Notes under the pieces: model-generated
What the model was told of the DNA's origin: nothing
Seen by the model: only the letters and a program-made list of their open reading frames with translations
Databases searched by the model: none
Position numbers and translations under genes: made by a program
Source: Eunapius fragilis
Taxonomy: Eukaryota > Porifera > Demospongiae > Spongillida > Spongillidae
DNA: 64,000 nucleotides
Direction: 5' to 3'
NCBI GenBank assembly: GCA_963681505.1
Contig: OY811971.1
Span: forward strand, 18,612,234 to 18,676,233
In this document: positions 12,607 through 25,247 of the stretch, piece by piece
Layout: each line of letters opens with the position of its first letter
Numbering within the stretch: the stretch's first letter is position 1

Positions 12607-13704
12607 CAGGCCCGTAGGCTGGTTGTTAACTGGGGGGGTTCCTTATTCATTAAACCTGGAACTATTTTTATACATAATACTACCTGAATCACTGAATCCC
12701 GCGGACAATCCCTCCCCCCACTCTCACACACACATGCAGGACACACCAGCAGTGGATGCACTTTGCTTACGCAGCCGATACTGATACGAAGGAAGAAATT
12801 ATTGTATTTCTAGCTGGAAGACCCATGCATGCATGCAATTCGGCAGTCATAGAAAATATAGCAATCGTATATATATGTACTTTTCTTTACTATGGGTCTT
12901 GCTTGCTTCAGCAATGATTTTCTGCATGGCTCCAAATCGCTGGATGTAGATAGGACCAAAAAGTGACGCATAGGACCGTTCTCTCCTGATAGTAGTCGCC
13001 CTGTAACTTCACTGGGAGATAAATGTTCATTTATGAGCCTTCCAATGCATGTCATTTGCAGTGCTTTGAAGTAAGTGTGACCCCGTTTGGACATATCTAT
13101 TTTGAAGGCGTTCACATCTACATCCACTACTGACTTACTTCACTTGGAGTATGAGTGACATTCTGTGTCATACCGTGTCCCTTGATCGACATTCTGTAAA
13201 CCTTGATCGTCATCGGGCAATTGCAAACTACTATTGAAGTCAGTAGCTTTGCCTTCTGGCAAAGTGAAAGTCGCTGCACGTTTGGTACAGTTTTCAGCTA
13301 TTTTCCATTTCTTGGAAAGGAAAAAGCTGACAATTTAGCAGATCAATTGCATTCTCTTTCCCTCTGTTCCGACCGCTCGTATATCACAGGGGAAAAAATG
13401 GTGTTCCGGACCTTGGGTTTTATCCTATGATATGTTCCATCAAATGTATTCACTGTTGACTTGGGCACTTTGAATACGTGGATGGGGTAAAACCCAAGGT
13501 CCGGAACACGATTTTTTTTCCTGTGGCAAAACCGTTCAACGGACTTAAATCTAATTTAAGAACAACAAATAAACTACCTTAGGGGTTAAATTCGTTAAAG
13601 TGGATGATAAAAATTAATCTTGGCCGGAACTAATCCGTGACATGCGGGGGGGGGGGGGGGGTTCCCGGGAACCCAGGGAACCCCCCCCCCAGCCTACGGG
13701 CCTG
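12607..13704. mobile_element. Second 5-bp-duplication element, ATAAC, ends CAGGCCCGTAGGCTGG
   Basis: The termini CAGGCCCGTAGGCTGG (12607) and CCAGCCTACGGGCCTG (13704) are exact inverses. Both sides carry ATAAC (12602-12606 and 13705-13709). G-runs lie just inside the ends. The 1,098-bp interior has a 105-codon open frame on the minus strand (12810-13127) with no recognised domain, and it contains the smaller inverted repeat at 13386-13527. Confidence 0.75.
13386..13527. mobile_element. 142-bp inverted-repeat MITE
   Basis: CACAGGGGAAAAAATGGTGT at the left pairs with its inverse at the right, with the GTTCCGGACCTTGGGTTTTA block also mirrored around a ~45-bp centre. It is nested in the 12607-13704 element. 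No clear duplication of flanks seen. Confidence 0.6.
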
Positions 13705-14222
13705 ATAACACACTCTACTTACGTAGTCGTTCATTCGATAGTACAGTGTATCGACGGACGAACTTAATATGTGGCTTTTTCACGTTCTCTATTTTCAGAG
13801 GACTGCTAAATGCAAAATACTGCTCACAAACAAAATTACGCAGCCATATGTCTCGTACCCAGGCTATTACTTTCACGTCAATGTTATTAGGGATACCGCA
13901 CGTATAATTAGAATACATGTGGGTGAATGAGGGTCAAAGACCACTCGCTATCTTGGCTTCGATACACACCGGCAGTTATTCTCTCCCCGCTGAAGCAGTT
14001 TTTCGGCGTTCCGCATAAAATAAATGCATTTTCTAGTTTCTATCTATGTCGTATCATTAGAGCGCGTAACTTTTTTTCTACGCATATGTACACGTAAGGC
14101 AAGCTCTTTTTGAACCAGAATTATGGGCGCTAATACTAAATACTTTTACTCCTCTATAATACAAAAATCACCATTTCAATATCATACGCGATCCGTGGGC
14201 TTTGGTAGTCTTGGGCTAAAGA

Positions 14223-14580
14223 TTGCTTACTTAAGTAAGCAAATTCTTACTTAAGTAAGCAACTGATCAATCTATGATTAAGCACTTTTATTTGCTTTAC
14301 GTAAAGTGGATGCGGAGAGCTGATTTAATTATTCATAAGTGGGTGTGGCTAACAGGAGGCGCACGTGATCGTATATTATGTTTTTGACGTTGAACTGATC
14401 TTGTTACAGGGGCGGATACATCAATAATAGTCCAAAAGTTTGCTTTTCAACGCTTTGGGGTCAGAAAAGTACAACAATCCCGTGAAGGGTATGCCCCACC
14501 CACTTTACTTTTACATGTAAAGAAAACTTTACGTAAAGAATGTTAAGTTTCCTGCACTCTACGTAAAGCATGTCAACAGT
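14223..14580. repeat. Cluster of CTTACTTAAGTAAGC and CTTTACGTAAAG palindromes, right
   Basis: Two copies of GCTTACTTAAGTAAGC lie near 14225-14262, with TACGTAAAG palindromes at about 14298, 14530 and 14560. They mirror the cluster at 9920-10030. Confidence 0.5.
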
Positions 14581-15055
14581 AGTGTGAGTGTGTCTGTGCG
14601 GTGTGTATGTTGTGTGCGGTGTGTTAGTGTGGTGTGTGGTGTGCGTGTGCATGTACTTGCATGCCATGCAAACACAGAAGAATATTGCCGCGTTAGGAAC
14701 CCAACTTGATATGGCAGCGCGTGAGGGGGAGTGGCCTCATGACTAAGTAGTACTATGATCATGATGCAGCTATTTACTGGGGTCAGCAGTTTACTCTATT
14801 TATGTTGAGAGGGATAAGGTCGCGAAGTACATGTAGGTTATTTGTGAGCTACACTGATGTTATACGAAAGGCATGCAGATTCGATATGTGCATGGATATA
14901 CAAACGAGTTTCTAAGGTGCATACATGTTATTATCCTCAGTGCCACGCTCATACTACCGATACATGCATTCTGATAACATAATTCACTGCAAAAAATATA
15001 TACTATACACAAAAAAGGAGGAAAACTGTATAAGGGATGAAAACAGTCACACATA

Positions 15056-15070
15056 CAGAGAGAGCGAGCG

Positions 15071-15141
<71 letters not shown>

Positions 15142-15161
15142 GAGAGTGAGAGAGAGAGAGC

Positions 15162-15208
<47 letters not shown>

Positions 15209-15269
15209 TGAGAGAGAAGAGAGAAAGAGAGAGAGAGAGAGAGGAGAGAGAGCGAGCGAGTGAGAGAGA

Positions 15270-15301
<32 letters not shown>

Positions 15302-15350
15302 GAGAGAGAGCGAGCGAGTGAGAGAGAAGAGAGATAGGGAGAGAGATAGG
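15056..15350. repeat. GA-rich microsatellite
   Basis: About 300 bp of (GA)n with CGAG, GAAA and TGAG variants. The Ser/Leu-rich frames on the minus strand are artefacts of the repeat. Confidence 0.95.
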
Positions 15351-15999
15351 GAGAAGACATACAGTTAACTCTCTGATTCCGTATTTTAACTTTAATGTGC
15401 ATAGTAACGAATCCGTATACATGCATGCGCATGTGCGTATGCTTTTATATTTCTTCTGCATGGCGTAGGTATGTGTTCTACACTACTACTATAAACTTCA
15501 CTACTGCAACTCTCTATACAAGGTTACAGGTGTATACACAGCCCATGCATAATGCACCACCTCTGCTGCATGTGCTGTTCTGGTCAAACCGTATAGTAGT
15601 TCCCACCATGTGACTCCCTGCTGGAACAACACAGCGCAATGACTCGAATTGTACCCAATTCGGGTATGCAAACAACGCCCACGCAATACCCTACTTGGTG
15701 CGACAAACACCGCAACTCTCGCGATAACATGTTAAGATCAGCGCATGATTGTCATCACGAGAAACGGCAGGGGGCGCTCTTATGGTCCTGCTGGCTAATG
15801 TGTATCTAGGGCTGTACGTCGCATACAGAGATAATATATTGCTCATATTCGCTATACTTTAATTGCCTCCATGTCCCATATAGCATATGCAGGTTTGTTT
15901 TAAAATTTTTTTTCTTGCGAAGAAGGTACAACAAATAGCATGCTTGCATACACACAATCTAAGCAGCGGAGGCCCACGGGTACACACGGGGTGCTGTGT
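15351..15999. other. Spacer 3' of ferritin A
   Basis: Downstream of the minus-strand ferritin gene; must contain its 3' untranslated region. No good AATAAA on the minus strand was found close to the stop codon. No other gene is visible. Confidence 0.5.
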
Positions 16000-16643
16000 T
16001 TAGTTGCCGAGGGTCTCATGGTCGAAGTGGTATTCACCGTGACCAGGTCCCACGCGCTTCAGGTTGGTGATGTAGCCAGCGATCTTCTTGATGGACTCCA
16101 CCTGCTCACCGAGGAACTCGGCCTCAATGAAGTCGGACATCTGTATGTAAAATAATTATTTTGATGACATTCGCTACTGCTAGAGTCCATTTAACGTACA
16201 TGGAAGTCGCTGTGCTTGTCGGAGACCTTGTGCAGGTCCAGGAGAGCCTGGTTCACGACCTTCTCCAGAGCCAGGGCGGTCTCCATGGCGTCAAGACCAG
16301 TGCCCCACTCGTCCTTGTCTGGTCTCTTGATGTCCTGGAGAACGATCCTTCCTCCACGCTCGGTCTGGTACTTCATGAACTTCTCGGCGTGTTCAAACTC
16401 CTCCTTGGCGGAGTCGCGGAAGAACTTGGCGAATCCCTTAAGGTCGATGTCGTCACGCTCGAAGTAGAAGGCCTGTATAAGTGAAAGATTAGAAGGAGGA
16501 AGGAGGTTATGCTTAGTTCTATTCCCGCGCTCCAGCAAACCCACCATGGAGGTGTAGGTGTACATGGCATATAGCTCCATGTTGATCTGCTTGTTGATGC
16601 CAGCCTCGCATTCCGCGTCGTAGTTCTGTCTGCAGCGGCTCAT
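16000..16643 (-). CDS. Ferritin A, H-type (three exons)
   Basis: Cytosolic iron-storage subunit; 24 assemble into a shell that oxidises and stores iron. Exons are 16643-16545, 16472-16200 and 16140-16000, with introns of 72 and 59 bp, all GT-AG and phase 0. The sum is 513 bp, giving 170 residues, the normal ferritin length. There is no signal peptide. Ferroxidase-type residues are visible: Glu in NMELY, the EEFEHAEK cluster (two Glu and His), Glu in ETALALE, and Gln in LGEQVE; so it is a catalytic H-type chain. It differs from ferritin B at only about three residues. It is divergent from ferritin B with about 285 bp between start codons. An iron-responsive element lies 47 nt before the ATG, so translational control by iron is expected. 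Confidence 0.95.
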
Positions 16644-16689
16644 TTTTGGAAAGAAAAAGTGTAAGGAAGACTTTAAAAAAAGCGTAGAA

Positions 16690-16721
16690 TTGCCTGTGCG
16701 GTCACTGCCACAGCTTGACAA
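16690..16721 (-). promoter_or_regulatory. Iron-responsive element, ferritin A 5' UTR
   Basis: On the minus strand: lower stem TTGTC pairing with GGCAA, internal loop AAGC opposite CA, upper stem TGTGG pairing with CCGCA (one G-T pair), and loop CAGTGA. This matches the CAGUGN hexaloop, five-base-pair upper stem and C-containing internal loop of ferritin IREs, the binding site of iron regulatory proteins. It begins within about 30 nt of the likely transcription start. Confidence 0.85.
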
Positions 16722-16744
16722 CTGAATCGCACGATCGGAAGAAG

Positions 16745-16830
16745 GCTAATATATACTGATTGGGGCCACCGCTTGCTATTTACTGGTGCGCATGCGCGAT
16801 ATAGGTGTGTCCCATGACCGTGTATATAAT
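16745..16830. promoter_or_regulatory. Bidirectional ferritin promoter with two TATA boxes and an NRF1-like site
   Basis: Minus-strand TATATATTA box near 16750-16757 with an upstream CCAAT, and plus-strand TATATAAT at 16823-16830. Between them, 16787-16798 reads TGCGCATGCGCG, the palindromic consensus bound by NRF1 in other animals. Spacing from each TATA box puts transcription starts immediately before the iron-responsive elements. Function is inferred. Confidence 0.65.
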
Positions 16831-16857
16831 GGATTTTAGTAGGATTCACACCCTCAG

Positions 16858-16889
16858 TTGTCAAGCTGTGGCAGTGACTACACGGGCAA
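16858..16889 (+). promoter_or_regulatory. Iron-responsive element, ferritin B 5' UTR
   Basis: Same fold as for ferritin A: TTGTC with GGCAA, internal loop AAGC opposite CG, TGTGG with CTACA, loop CAGTGA at 16872-16877. The two upper-stem changes relative to ferritin A keep pairing. It lies 39 nt upstream of the ATG and about 30 nt after the TATA box. Confidence 0.85.
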
Positions 16890-16928
16890 TTTCAGCATTT
16901 TATAAACTAGTTTACAGTTTTATAAGAA

Positions 16929-17581
16929 ATGAGCCGCTGCAGACAGAACTACGACGCGGAATGCGAGGCTGGTATCAACAAGCAGATCAACATGGAGCTA
17001 TACGCTATGTACACTTACACCTCCATGGTAGGCTTGTTAGAGCGCGGGAATAGGCATACGAATAACCTCTTTCCACTCTCTACTCTTTCACTTATACAGG
17101 CCTTCTACTTCGAGCGTGACGACATCGACCTTAAGGGATTCGCCAAGTTCTTCCGCGACTCCGCCAAGGAGGAGTTTGAACACGCCGAGAAGTTCATGAA
17201 GTACCAAACCGAGCGTGGAGGAAGGATCGTTCTCCAGGACATCAAGAGACCAGACAAGGACGAGTGGGGCACTGGTCTTGACGCCATGGAGACCGCCCTG
17301 GCTCTGGAGAAGACCGTGAACCAGGCTCTCCTGGACCTCCACAAGGTCTCCGACAAGCACAACGACTTCCATGTACGTACGTTTAACGGGCTTCAACAGT
17401 TAGCGAATGTTATCAAAAAATGCCTTAATTTCATTTACAGATGTCCGACTTCATTGAGGCCGAGTTCCTCGGTGAGCAGGTGGAGTCCATCAAGAAGATC
17501 GCTGGTTACATCACCAACCTGAAGCGCGTGGGACCTGGCCACGGTGAATACGACTTCGACCATGAGACCCTCGGCAACTAA
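16929..17581 (+). CDS. Ferritin B, H-type (three exons)
   Basis: Paralogue of the divergent neighbour. Exons are 16929-17027, 17100-17372 and 17441-17581, with introns of 72 and 68 bp at the same positions and phases. It encodes 170 residues with the same ferroxidase-type residues ([21 protein letters not shown]). Differences from ferritin A noted: Thr for Val after ALEK, Asn for Ser before DFH, Asp for His near the C-terminus (GEYDF). Intron 1 is also clearly alignable between the copies and of equal length. The 5' UTR carries an iron-responsive element, and an AATAAA lies about 280 bp after the stop. The pair looks like an inverted duplication kept similar by recent origin or gene conversion. 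Confidence 0.95.
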
Positions 17582-17857
17582 GAGATCTGTACGCCGCCAT
17601 GCGCCATGCTTTGACTGCTTTTTATGATTGTTATGCAGTTGTCTTTATATAATTTCTATTGTCGATCACAGCAAAAGAAAGGGTCGAATCAATTCTTGAT
17701 TTTCAATTGATTAGTCACTAACATTCTTGGTACAAAATGTTTACATACCTGGTACAAATTAACTGTTAACATTATGTACCAGAATGTATGTGAAAAATAA
17801 CAATACGTCACTGCAAATTCAGTTATCACATAAAATTTATGCAATGGATATGTTGAA

Positions 17858-17863
17858 AATAAA
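17858..17863 (+). terminator. Polyadenylation signal of ferritin B
   Basis: AATAAA about 280 bp after the ferritin B stop codon, the first canonical signal downstream. Confidence 0.5.
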
Positions 17864-18112
17864 TCTCTAGTAATGAGCAGTCAACGGCCCCAGAGTCAGG
17901 AATTATATTATGCCGCTTGCGGGATGACGACTCATTTCCGTAATTGCGGAGCAGTTCAATGCCAAGGACACCAGATCTTTCGTAGCTTGGCATCCCCGTT
18001 CATCATATGACATGTTTTAATGTAGGTCACCAGATTGTTCCCCTTCAAAAGGGTTAGCTTTTCTTGAATATTTGGGCCATTCTTTTCTAATGTAGATGGC
18101 GAGCTGAGATAC

Positions 18113-18194
18113 TGTGTGTGTGTGTGTGTGTGTATGTGTGTGTGTGTGCGTGCGTGTGCGTGTGTGCATGTGTGTGTATGCGCGTATACGTGTT

Positions 18195-18256
<62 letters not shown>

Positions 18257-18270
18257 CATGTGTGTGTGTA
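18113..18270. repeat. TG microsatellite with interruptions
   Basis: Alternating (TG)n with CG and TATG interruptions. The Val/Cys and Thr/His frames across it are artefacts. Confidence 0.95.
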
Positions 18271-18819
18271 TTGTGTGAAGTTTGAGCATTTCCTGATCTA
18301 ACCTACCAACAGAGATTGTGGTTAGGCAAGCCCACCTGTAATTGTCGAATGCATCCCCACCTAAATACCCAACAGATGGTTATATATATATCAGTACGTG
18401 AGGCAATATCTCCTGCATGCCAATAGACAGTGTGGCTATAGTTTAGATGTGTATCCCTAGTGCTCTGTACATAATATATTTAATCAAGTGCCAATTAACT
18501 GTAAATGGCTACATCATGCATTTTTCTGGCGAGTTGGGACTCCAAATACTCAGTCTGCACTTATTACCAATAGATGGCGTTACATCAGATGGATACAAAT
18601 CTTGGCTTGATACACGACCTTCTGCCAAAACTCCAAGGTCGGACTATACATCCAACTAAGTAGTGCATCGTTTTGACCAGGACGCTATCATCCACTGGTT
18701 TATTATCGAAAACAGTTATCTCGTGGCGGTGTGCTCCTTTTGATGTCCATTACACCAAGGACCATTGTACGATTTCCTACGTTGTTAACTACAGATCAGG
18801 GGGAGAGTTCAGAATAACA

Positions 18820-20765
18820 TCCATACAAAATAAAATCCATACAGACGGACACACACACACACACACATACACACACCAAACATACACATTGCACACACAT
18901 GCACATACTCACGTTCATATGACACAAACTCAGATCAGAGCAAATGGTGTCATTCAATTCTGTCAGAATGCTCCCACATGCTTAGCTTGCAATTGGTGTG
19001 TGCTTGGCATACTTGATTGTATAAGTACAGCCATGGTAGCAATGCAGCTGGAATTTAGCTGTAAAATGGAGTGATTGCAGCCCACCCCTACCATCCTTTA
19101 TATATACATGTGTGACCTGGAACTGTAAGTGCACATGGCAATACTAAATTCCCAGCTAAATTCTAGCCTGGAGAAAGCATCACTTCCATTCAACCCTGAG
19201 CCTAAAACCTGGGAAAGCCTCGCCTCCATGTAACTAATTTGGTCATACCCACTGTCCCCAAAATATTGACACCTGGTATGCACACATCATCATCTGTTCA
19301 ATGCTGCAATTAATTTTATTTCCTAATTGTCGATACAAACATAAAACTGCCTTTAGCTGTCATCCTATTCATCACATGCTTCTCTTTGTATCTGAATTTG
19401 TATTTCTATTGGAGCCTTTGCTTTTTCTAAATTGTCTTGTGTTTCAATGTGCACGTTTATGCATGCACACACATACACACCACACATAAGCACTAGCATA
19501 CACTTGCAACTCAGTCACAAGTTTATTGTTTGTGTTTCTTTGCTCTGGCAATTTTATTACCAATTACCAACAGGTCTCTTGTTGCCTTTAGCACTTTTAG
19601 ACATATGCATGCAATGCACACACACACACACACATGCATACACACATCCACATGCCCACACATTAATGTACACACAGGAGTCATGCTTCAATCACAAACA
19701 TGTGCATATGCACACATAAAAATGGCTTTGGCAGTCATCCATCAAACACATACACACATGCACACACACACACATACAGACAGCTGGCGTCTGCTTTGTA
19801 AATTTGTGTTTGATTTATTATCTAATTTCCCTGTTGTCTCTTGTTGCTAGCTATGAGCACATTTAGATGTGAGCCTGCACTACAAGAATGCACTTATGCA
19901 CACAGGCATGCATTCAAAAACACACCCATTCACACAAAACAAACAAACACACACACACACACTCACACAAAAAACAAACACACGCCATACAAAAATGCAA
20001 ACCACCCATGCACGCTTGTTGACACCATTCTGCTTGTTACTCCACTTGGACTCACACTTGTACTTCCAGCATTATAGCCTGTTAGTCTTTAATTGACCTC
20101 ATCAATTTCCGTTGATATTTTTCTTCTACTGCTCCTGTTTGGCTTCCACTAATGTACCCATGACCTCCATTAGATGCTCATGTCTCATGATTCTAAGTAC
20201 TAACTTATCAGGTTGAGTAGTGTCAGCAGCTAGGTAGGTGCACAACCATCACCCATAGCCGTTGAGGATTTCAATATACAAGACATGTATCCAGGCTAAG
20301 AAGAATTGCAGATGCTATGGAGAGATAGATCCTGAACTGGCTTTCTGTGATTCCATTAATTGCCCTTCACCTTGACCCATCCATGTTGCGACTTGGTTGC
20401 ATGGTCTCGTCAGCTCATGCCAGAGGTTGACTACGCCCATCATCATGATAAGCCTGCTAACAACAATAGGCTCAGTGATTTCCATCACCTCAGTGCATTG
20501 CTATAAGGCCCATGGCTTTAGACCTGTCCACCACCTATCCAAACCCCTAACACTATACACAGCATGGATGCCCAGGCCACAAAGATTGAAAAATATGCCT
20601 GTTTTATGACACCAATTATTATGATCTGGGGTGAGTGTTTCCACTTGTGGCTGAGTCCTAAGGACGGAGGCATCAGCTATAGACTGGCCTCTGCTTATCA
20701 CCACCTTCTTACACGTAGCTAATGGAATTTCTGGATATCATTTAGAGATTGATTGTGCATGCGTG

Positions 20766-20807
<42 letters not shown>

Positions 20808-21091
20808 TGTGTGTGTGTGCGTGTGCATGTGCGTGCGCATGCGTGTTTGTGTGTGTGTGTGTGTGTGTCTGTGTGAGAGTGTGTGTGTGTGTGAGAGTGT
20901 GTGTGGTGTGATTGATATGTGTGGTTTGTGGACTCTGCTTACATGTATGAGATGGAAGCTTTGCATGTCTGACAGTGAATATCATTGCATCACCCTATCA
21001 CTACTTATAGTGGCTAGACTGGGGCTCTGTGTTGGGATTGAGTGGTAATAGTTTCACATCCAACCCATGTACTGTACCCGACCAATGCACT

Positions 21092-21181
<90 letters not shown>

Positions 21182-21403
21182 ATGCACATGCACACAACAC
21201 GTACAAAACACATACATGCATACACACTCTCACACACGAGGTCCAAATGTATAGAAGACATGGAGTACATGGAATTTAGATTTCTGAGGGGCGGTGACCA
21301 GCTTATTTAGCTGATGCCTCTGTACCATAGCAACAAGTGGAAAATTGGTGTCATTGGACAGGTTCATGTTTGGCATGCCAGCCCTGCTGTAGCGTCATGG
21401 CAT

Positions 21404-21472
<69 letters not shown>

Positions 21473-21690
21473 TGTGTGTGTATTAAGTGCACATGGCAAC
21501 ACCAGACAATTTAGTAACCAGATGTTTAAAAATTGGCGCTAGACTAGACCTGTTCAACATCTCTCGACTTAACTCCCTAACAGCAGGGCTGTCCAGGCCA
21601 CAAAGGTCCGAACATGTACCATATCAGTGGAGAAATCGCCATACATCGGCGGTCATCTTGCATTTTATTTTAAATTGAATTCTAAATGAC
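18820..21690. repeat. Dispersed repeat family carrying CA/TG tracts, copy 1 (rearranged)
   Basis: Segments of this stretch recur at 52.57-53.73 kb and 54.9-55.4 kb: the block at 18820-19020 (CAGATCAGAGCAA, TGTCAGAATGCTCCCACATG), the block at 19310-19440 (CATCCTATTCATCACATG, GGAGCCTTTGCTTTTTCTAA), the block at 19120-19260 (inverted elsewhere), and the block at 21190-21620 (inverted at 54.9-55.4 kb). CA or TG tracts sit at the same places in different copies. No coding capacity was recognised. Confidence 0.7.
21094..21180. repeat. Pure CA microsatellite
   Basis: An uninterrupted (CA)n run of about 43 units within the dispersed repeat, followed 230 bp later by a matching TG tract at about 21408-21478. 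Confidence 0.95.
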
Positions 21691-21861
21691 CTCGGAAAAT
21701 ACTAAAAATTGGTCTGAATTTGAATTGTAGTTTTCATTGCGCTGCAATAAAGCAATGTTATACAAAAATCAAGACAAAAAAATAAATAATTACCGTCGTA
21801 GTCTCGTTCCCTGGCAAATTAATGCCATTTTAATTGAGCGTCGTTAATAAACTTCTATACT

Positions 21862-22065
21862 GTTTACAGTATGACGCTAGCTAATGTTGCGTCAGCGTCA
21901 CTGTCGGTGAATCGACTCGTCATATTCATTGTATACCCCAGCGTGACGTGACGCTATTCCAGCGTCAGCATCGGCGTCGGCGTCACGTCACGTTAATTGT
22001 TTACAATATGCGGTGACGCGGACACTGACGCTGACGCAACATTCAGCTAGCGTCATATTGTAAAC
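21862..22065. mobile_element. 204-bp MITE rich in TGACGC motifs
   Basis: GTTTACAGTATGACGCTAGC at the left is mirrored by GCTAGCGTCATATTGTAAAC at the right. GTTGCGTCAGCGTCA next to it is mirrored as well. The centre is dense in GCGTCA and TGACGTG words. No coding frame. Confidence 0.65.
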
Positions 22066-22399
22066 CCAGCTTAACGTGTCAAGCCAATAGCAGCCCCCCG
22101 CCCATCCGACAAGAGGTGGAGGCGCATCAATTATTAATAATATTAATAACAAAACTCTGTGACATATAGTACCCGTTTACCAAGAACTTAAGCATAGCCT
22201 TGGGAACCCATGCATTGCCGTAGTACTCTTTCAAGATATATATGGCTACCGTTTTATTATTATTTTTTAAATTGTACGCTCTAAGATACTGTGACGTTAC
22301 GTTGAGAACCTCATAGCAGGGCCTTGTTGTGTGGTAGCAATTCATGCATGCAGTGATGTATATTCAGGGGTCTGGTCCCAGCAAAACGTTTTTGGGCAA

Positions 22400-22580
22400 G
22401 ATTCTTACCAAGAAGAGCAAGATCTTGGCACAAGGCCTAGATCTTGCCAGGAGGCTGAGATCTTGCTATATCTTGGGTAAGATCTTGGCCAGAACTTGGC
22501 TGGCATAATCTTGACACCTTGGGCAAGTTGAGCAAGATCTGGTCAAGATCTTGGGCAGGAATCTTGTCCAAGAACTTTTT
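22400..22580. repeat. Cluster of CAAGATCTTG palindromes
   Basis: About ten imperfect copies of CAAGATCTTG or CTTGGCCAAG-like words in 180 bp, irregularly spaced, ending in the TG tract at 22586-22676. Not a simple tandem array. Function unknown. Confidence 0.6.
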
Positions 22581-22583
22581 GCT

Positions 22584-22660
<77 letters not shown>

Positions 22661-23032
22661 TGTGTGTGTGTGTGTGAAGATGTTGCATGCTCATAAGGTT
22701 TCTTGACCACATCACATCAGTAGTGGTCATGTTGTGTAAACAGATCCAAAATTGATTTGTCACATCTACATGTAGACAATTTTGTAGCCAGACAGGACAA
22801 TGTCCCATGCCATGCCTTAAACACACATGTGTGAATCATCATGAAAGTCCCCTGCTGTGCTGAGCCATTTGTGGCATTTGCCCATTGTGACAGAAATCAG
22901 TTTATGTGGAGAGAACTGAAATGGAAACAAATTTAACACACATACATAAAAAGTTTGATTCCTGCACATGTTAGTGACCTCCATTCTCTTCTCCAGACCT
23001 TACTCCAATATGGGTTGGTAGGCATGGCTCTG

Positions 23033-23253
<221 letters not shown>

Positions 23254-23477
23254 GGGGGGGGGGGGGCACATTAAGATAGAAATCTGACATCAGCAGTAGT
23301 CTCCTGGGCAAGTGCCCTCATGAGGGCAGCATCTATTTCAAAAATCATGTAATAATACGCATTGCCAAAGACAGAGACAAACCCAGAAGCACAGTTTAGG
23401 ATTATCTGCTCTCTGTCAAATTTGTGGTTAACTGGACTAAGGTAGTTTACATAGTACATGTACTGCTTCATGCAGTG

Positions 23478-23745
23478 CAAGGCCGTAGTAAGGGGGGGGG
23501 GGGGGGGGGGGCTTGGGGGGGCTTAAGCCCCCCCAAAATTTTGGTCCAGCATATTATTTATAATAGTATACACGTTGATGTTATAGTACGCGCGGTACCA
23601 CAAATTGAACACATTCCGCTATTGCAAGCCGCCCATAAATTTAGAACGAGAAAATGTGGTCAACCGTCGACAATCCGCGATGCATCGTTTTAAGAGATCA
23701 TGAATATTAATTAGCCCCCCCCAAATTTTTGTGATTGACTACGGT
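23478..23745. mobile_element. 268-bp MITE with 9-bp flanking duplication CATGCAGTG
   Basis: GGCCGTAGTAAGG near the left and CTACGG at the right are inverse, with G-run/AATTTTGGGGG blocks inside both ends. CATGCAGTG occurs directly before (23469-23477) and after (23746-23754) the element. The centre has no open frame. Confidence 0.6.
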
Positions 23746-23875
23746 CATGCAGTGGCCTACAAAACCACACATCAATTTCAAACCAACATGTTTTCCAAGC
23801 TAAAAACGTCCTTCCTATTATCAGGACTTATTGCCACACCATTCTTTATTTAAGAAGAGATCCATCCATCCATGT

Positions 23876-24965
<1,090 letters not shown>

Positions 24966-25247
24966 CGTTCTTAACCCTGAACGTTACCAAATATTAGTAC
25001 GGACGAGTGTAAAGAGCTCACAGTGTGTAAAAATAGAATTAAATACTGATGTGGCAATAAGTCTTAAAAATGGGAAGGGCGTGGGTTTCGCTTGGAAGAT
25101 ATGTGGGTTTGAAATTGATGCTAGTTTATAGTCGTTATATTTTATATACCACAAACCTGGTTTTGTCATACAACGTCCCATATACTAGGAGTATTCATTC
25201 ACACATTAAAACACACATGCACCACACACACAAACACCAATACATAT

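Noticed and set aside
12810..13127. 105-codon minus-strand frame inside the ATAAC-flanked element
   Set aside because: No recognisable domain and located within a non-autonomous element; kept only as a note.
14860..15461. Ser/Leu-rich 150-190-codon frames on the minus strand
   Set aside because: GA microsatellite read in two frames.
16161..16484. Plus-strand frames over ferritin A, and minus-strand frames at 17088-17396 over ferritin B
   Set aside because: Antisense shadows of ferritin exon 2.
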